NCBI RefSeq assembly: GCF_003464595.1
Contig: NZ_QRZF01000037.1
Coordinates: forward strand, 1-14,937
DNA: 14,937 nt
Source: Bacteroides intestinalis
GTDB taxonomy: Bacteria > Bacteroidota > Bacteroidia > Bacteroidales > Bacteroidaceae
Reading direction: 5' to 3'
Shown here: positions 14,881 through 14,937 of the stretch, piece after piece
Position numbering within the stretch: position 1 is the first letter of the stretch
Layout: every line of letters starts with the position of its first letter
Made by a program: the position numbers and the translations under genes
The notes under the pieces: generated by a model
Database searches by the model: none
Told to the model about the DNA's origin: nothing
The model's input: only the letters and a program-made list of their open reading frames with translations

Positions 14881-14937
14881 ATGGAACAAGATTATTTAAT
14901 AGCCGGACATCGTATCCGGGTGGAAGGTGAGAGGCTG
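14881..14937 (+). CDS. Start of the next operon gene (partial; possibly HPr-kinase-like)
   Basis: An ATG 5 nt after the exporter stop opens a frame of 19 codons to the window edge: MEQDYLIAGHRIRVEGERL. Tight spacing and absence of a terminator show it is part of the right operon. The opening resembles, from memory, proteins related to HPr kinase or ATP-type PEP carboxykinase that accompany PqqD and ABC exporter genes in peptide clusters. Nineteen residues are too few to be sure of that. Confidence 0.5.
   Translation, partial: MEQDYLIAGHRIRVEGERL

Overview
The window looks like chromosomal DNA from Bacteroides or a close relative in the Bacteroidales. The evidence is the AT-rich intergenic DNA, Bacteroides-type -7 promoter elements (TAnnTTTG-like), A-rich translation starts without strong Shine-Dalgarno sequences, fimbrillin-like lipoproteins with short SPII signals, and a Bacteroidetes-type tyrosine recombinase.

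Layout: two paralogous operons point away from each other like mirror images. The left operon reads leftward from about 5680 to beyond base 1. Its order is a 41-residue peptide (5391-5516), a lipoprotein with a fimbrillin-like N-terminus and BspA-type leucine-rich repeats (2830-5307), a hairpin, a Wzz-type chain-length-determinant protein (1471-2673) and an ABC exporter (1463 to beyond the edge). The right operon reads rightward from about 9055. Its order is a 49-residue peptide (9204-9353), a different large lipoprotein (9419-11923), a strong terminator-like hairpin, a Wzz-type protein (12082-13224), an ABC exporter (13217-14875) and the first 19 codons of another gene (14881 to the edge). 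The two peptides share an almost identical N-terminal part and have unrelated Gly/Asp/Asn-rich tails. Together with a free-standing PqqD-like protein this resembles a RiPP (ribosomally made, modified peptide) precursor family, although no modification enzyme is visible here.

Between the operons (about 5517-9200) lie a leftward tyrosine recombinase (6251-7540), a leftward PqqD-family gene (8100-8366) and much non-coding DNA rich in symmetrical elements. A perfect 46-bp inverted repeat forms the core promoter of both operons, although the surrounding leaders have diverged. An 18-bp palindromic site occurs twice in opposite orientation around the PqqD gene, one copy about 80 bp upstream of the recombinase start. 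There is a 112-bp element of 22-bp tandem units closed by a 24-bp inverted repeat. A cluster of 11-bp units is arranged in two opposing arms. Several perfect hairpins are also present.

Working model (inference): each operon makes a small secreted or modified peptide, a surface lipoprotein and a Wzz/ABC envelope export machine. The central recombinase/PqqD segment may supply DNA rearrangement and peptide-recognition functions to both sides. The two most testable ideas are (1) a site-specific inversion system around the PqqD gene and (2) a paired, co-regulated peptide-export system with variable peptide cores and variable lipoprotein partners.
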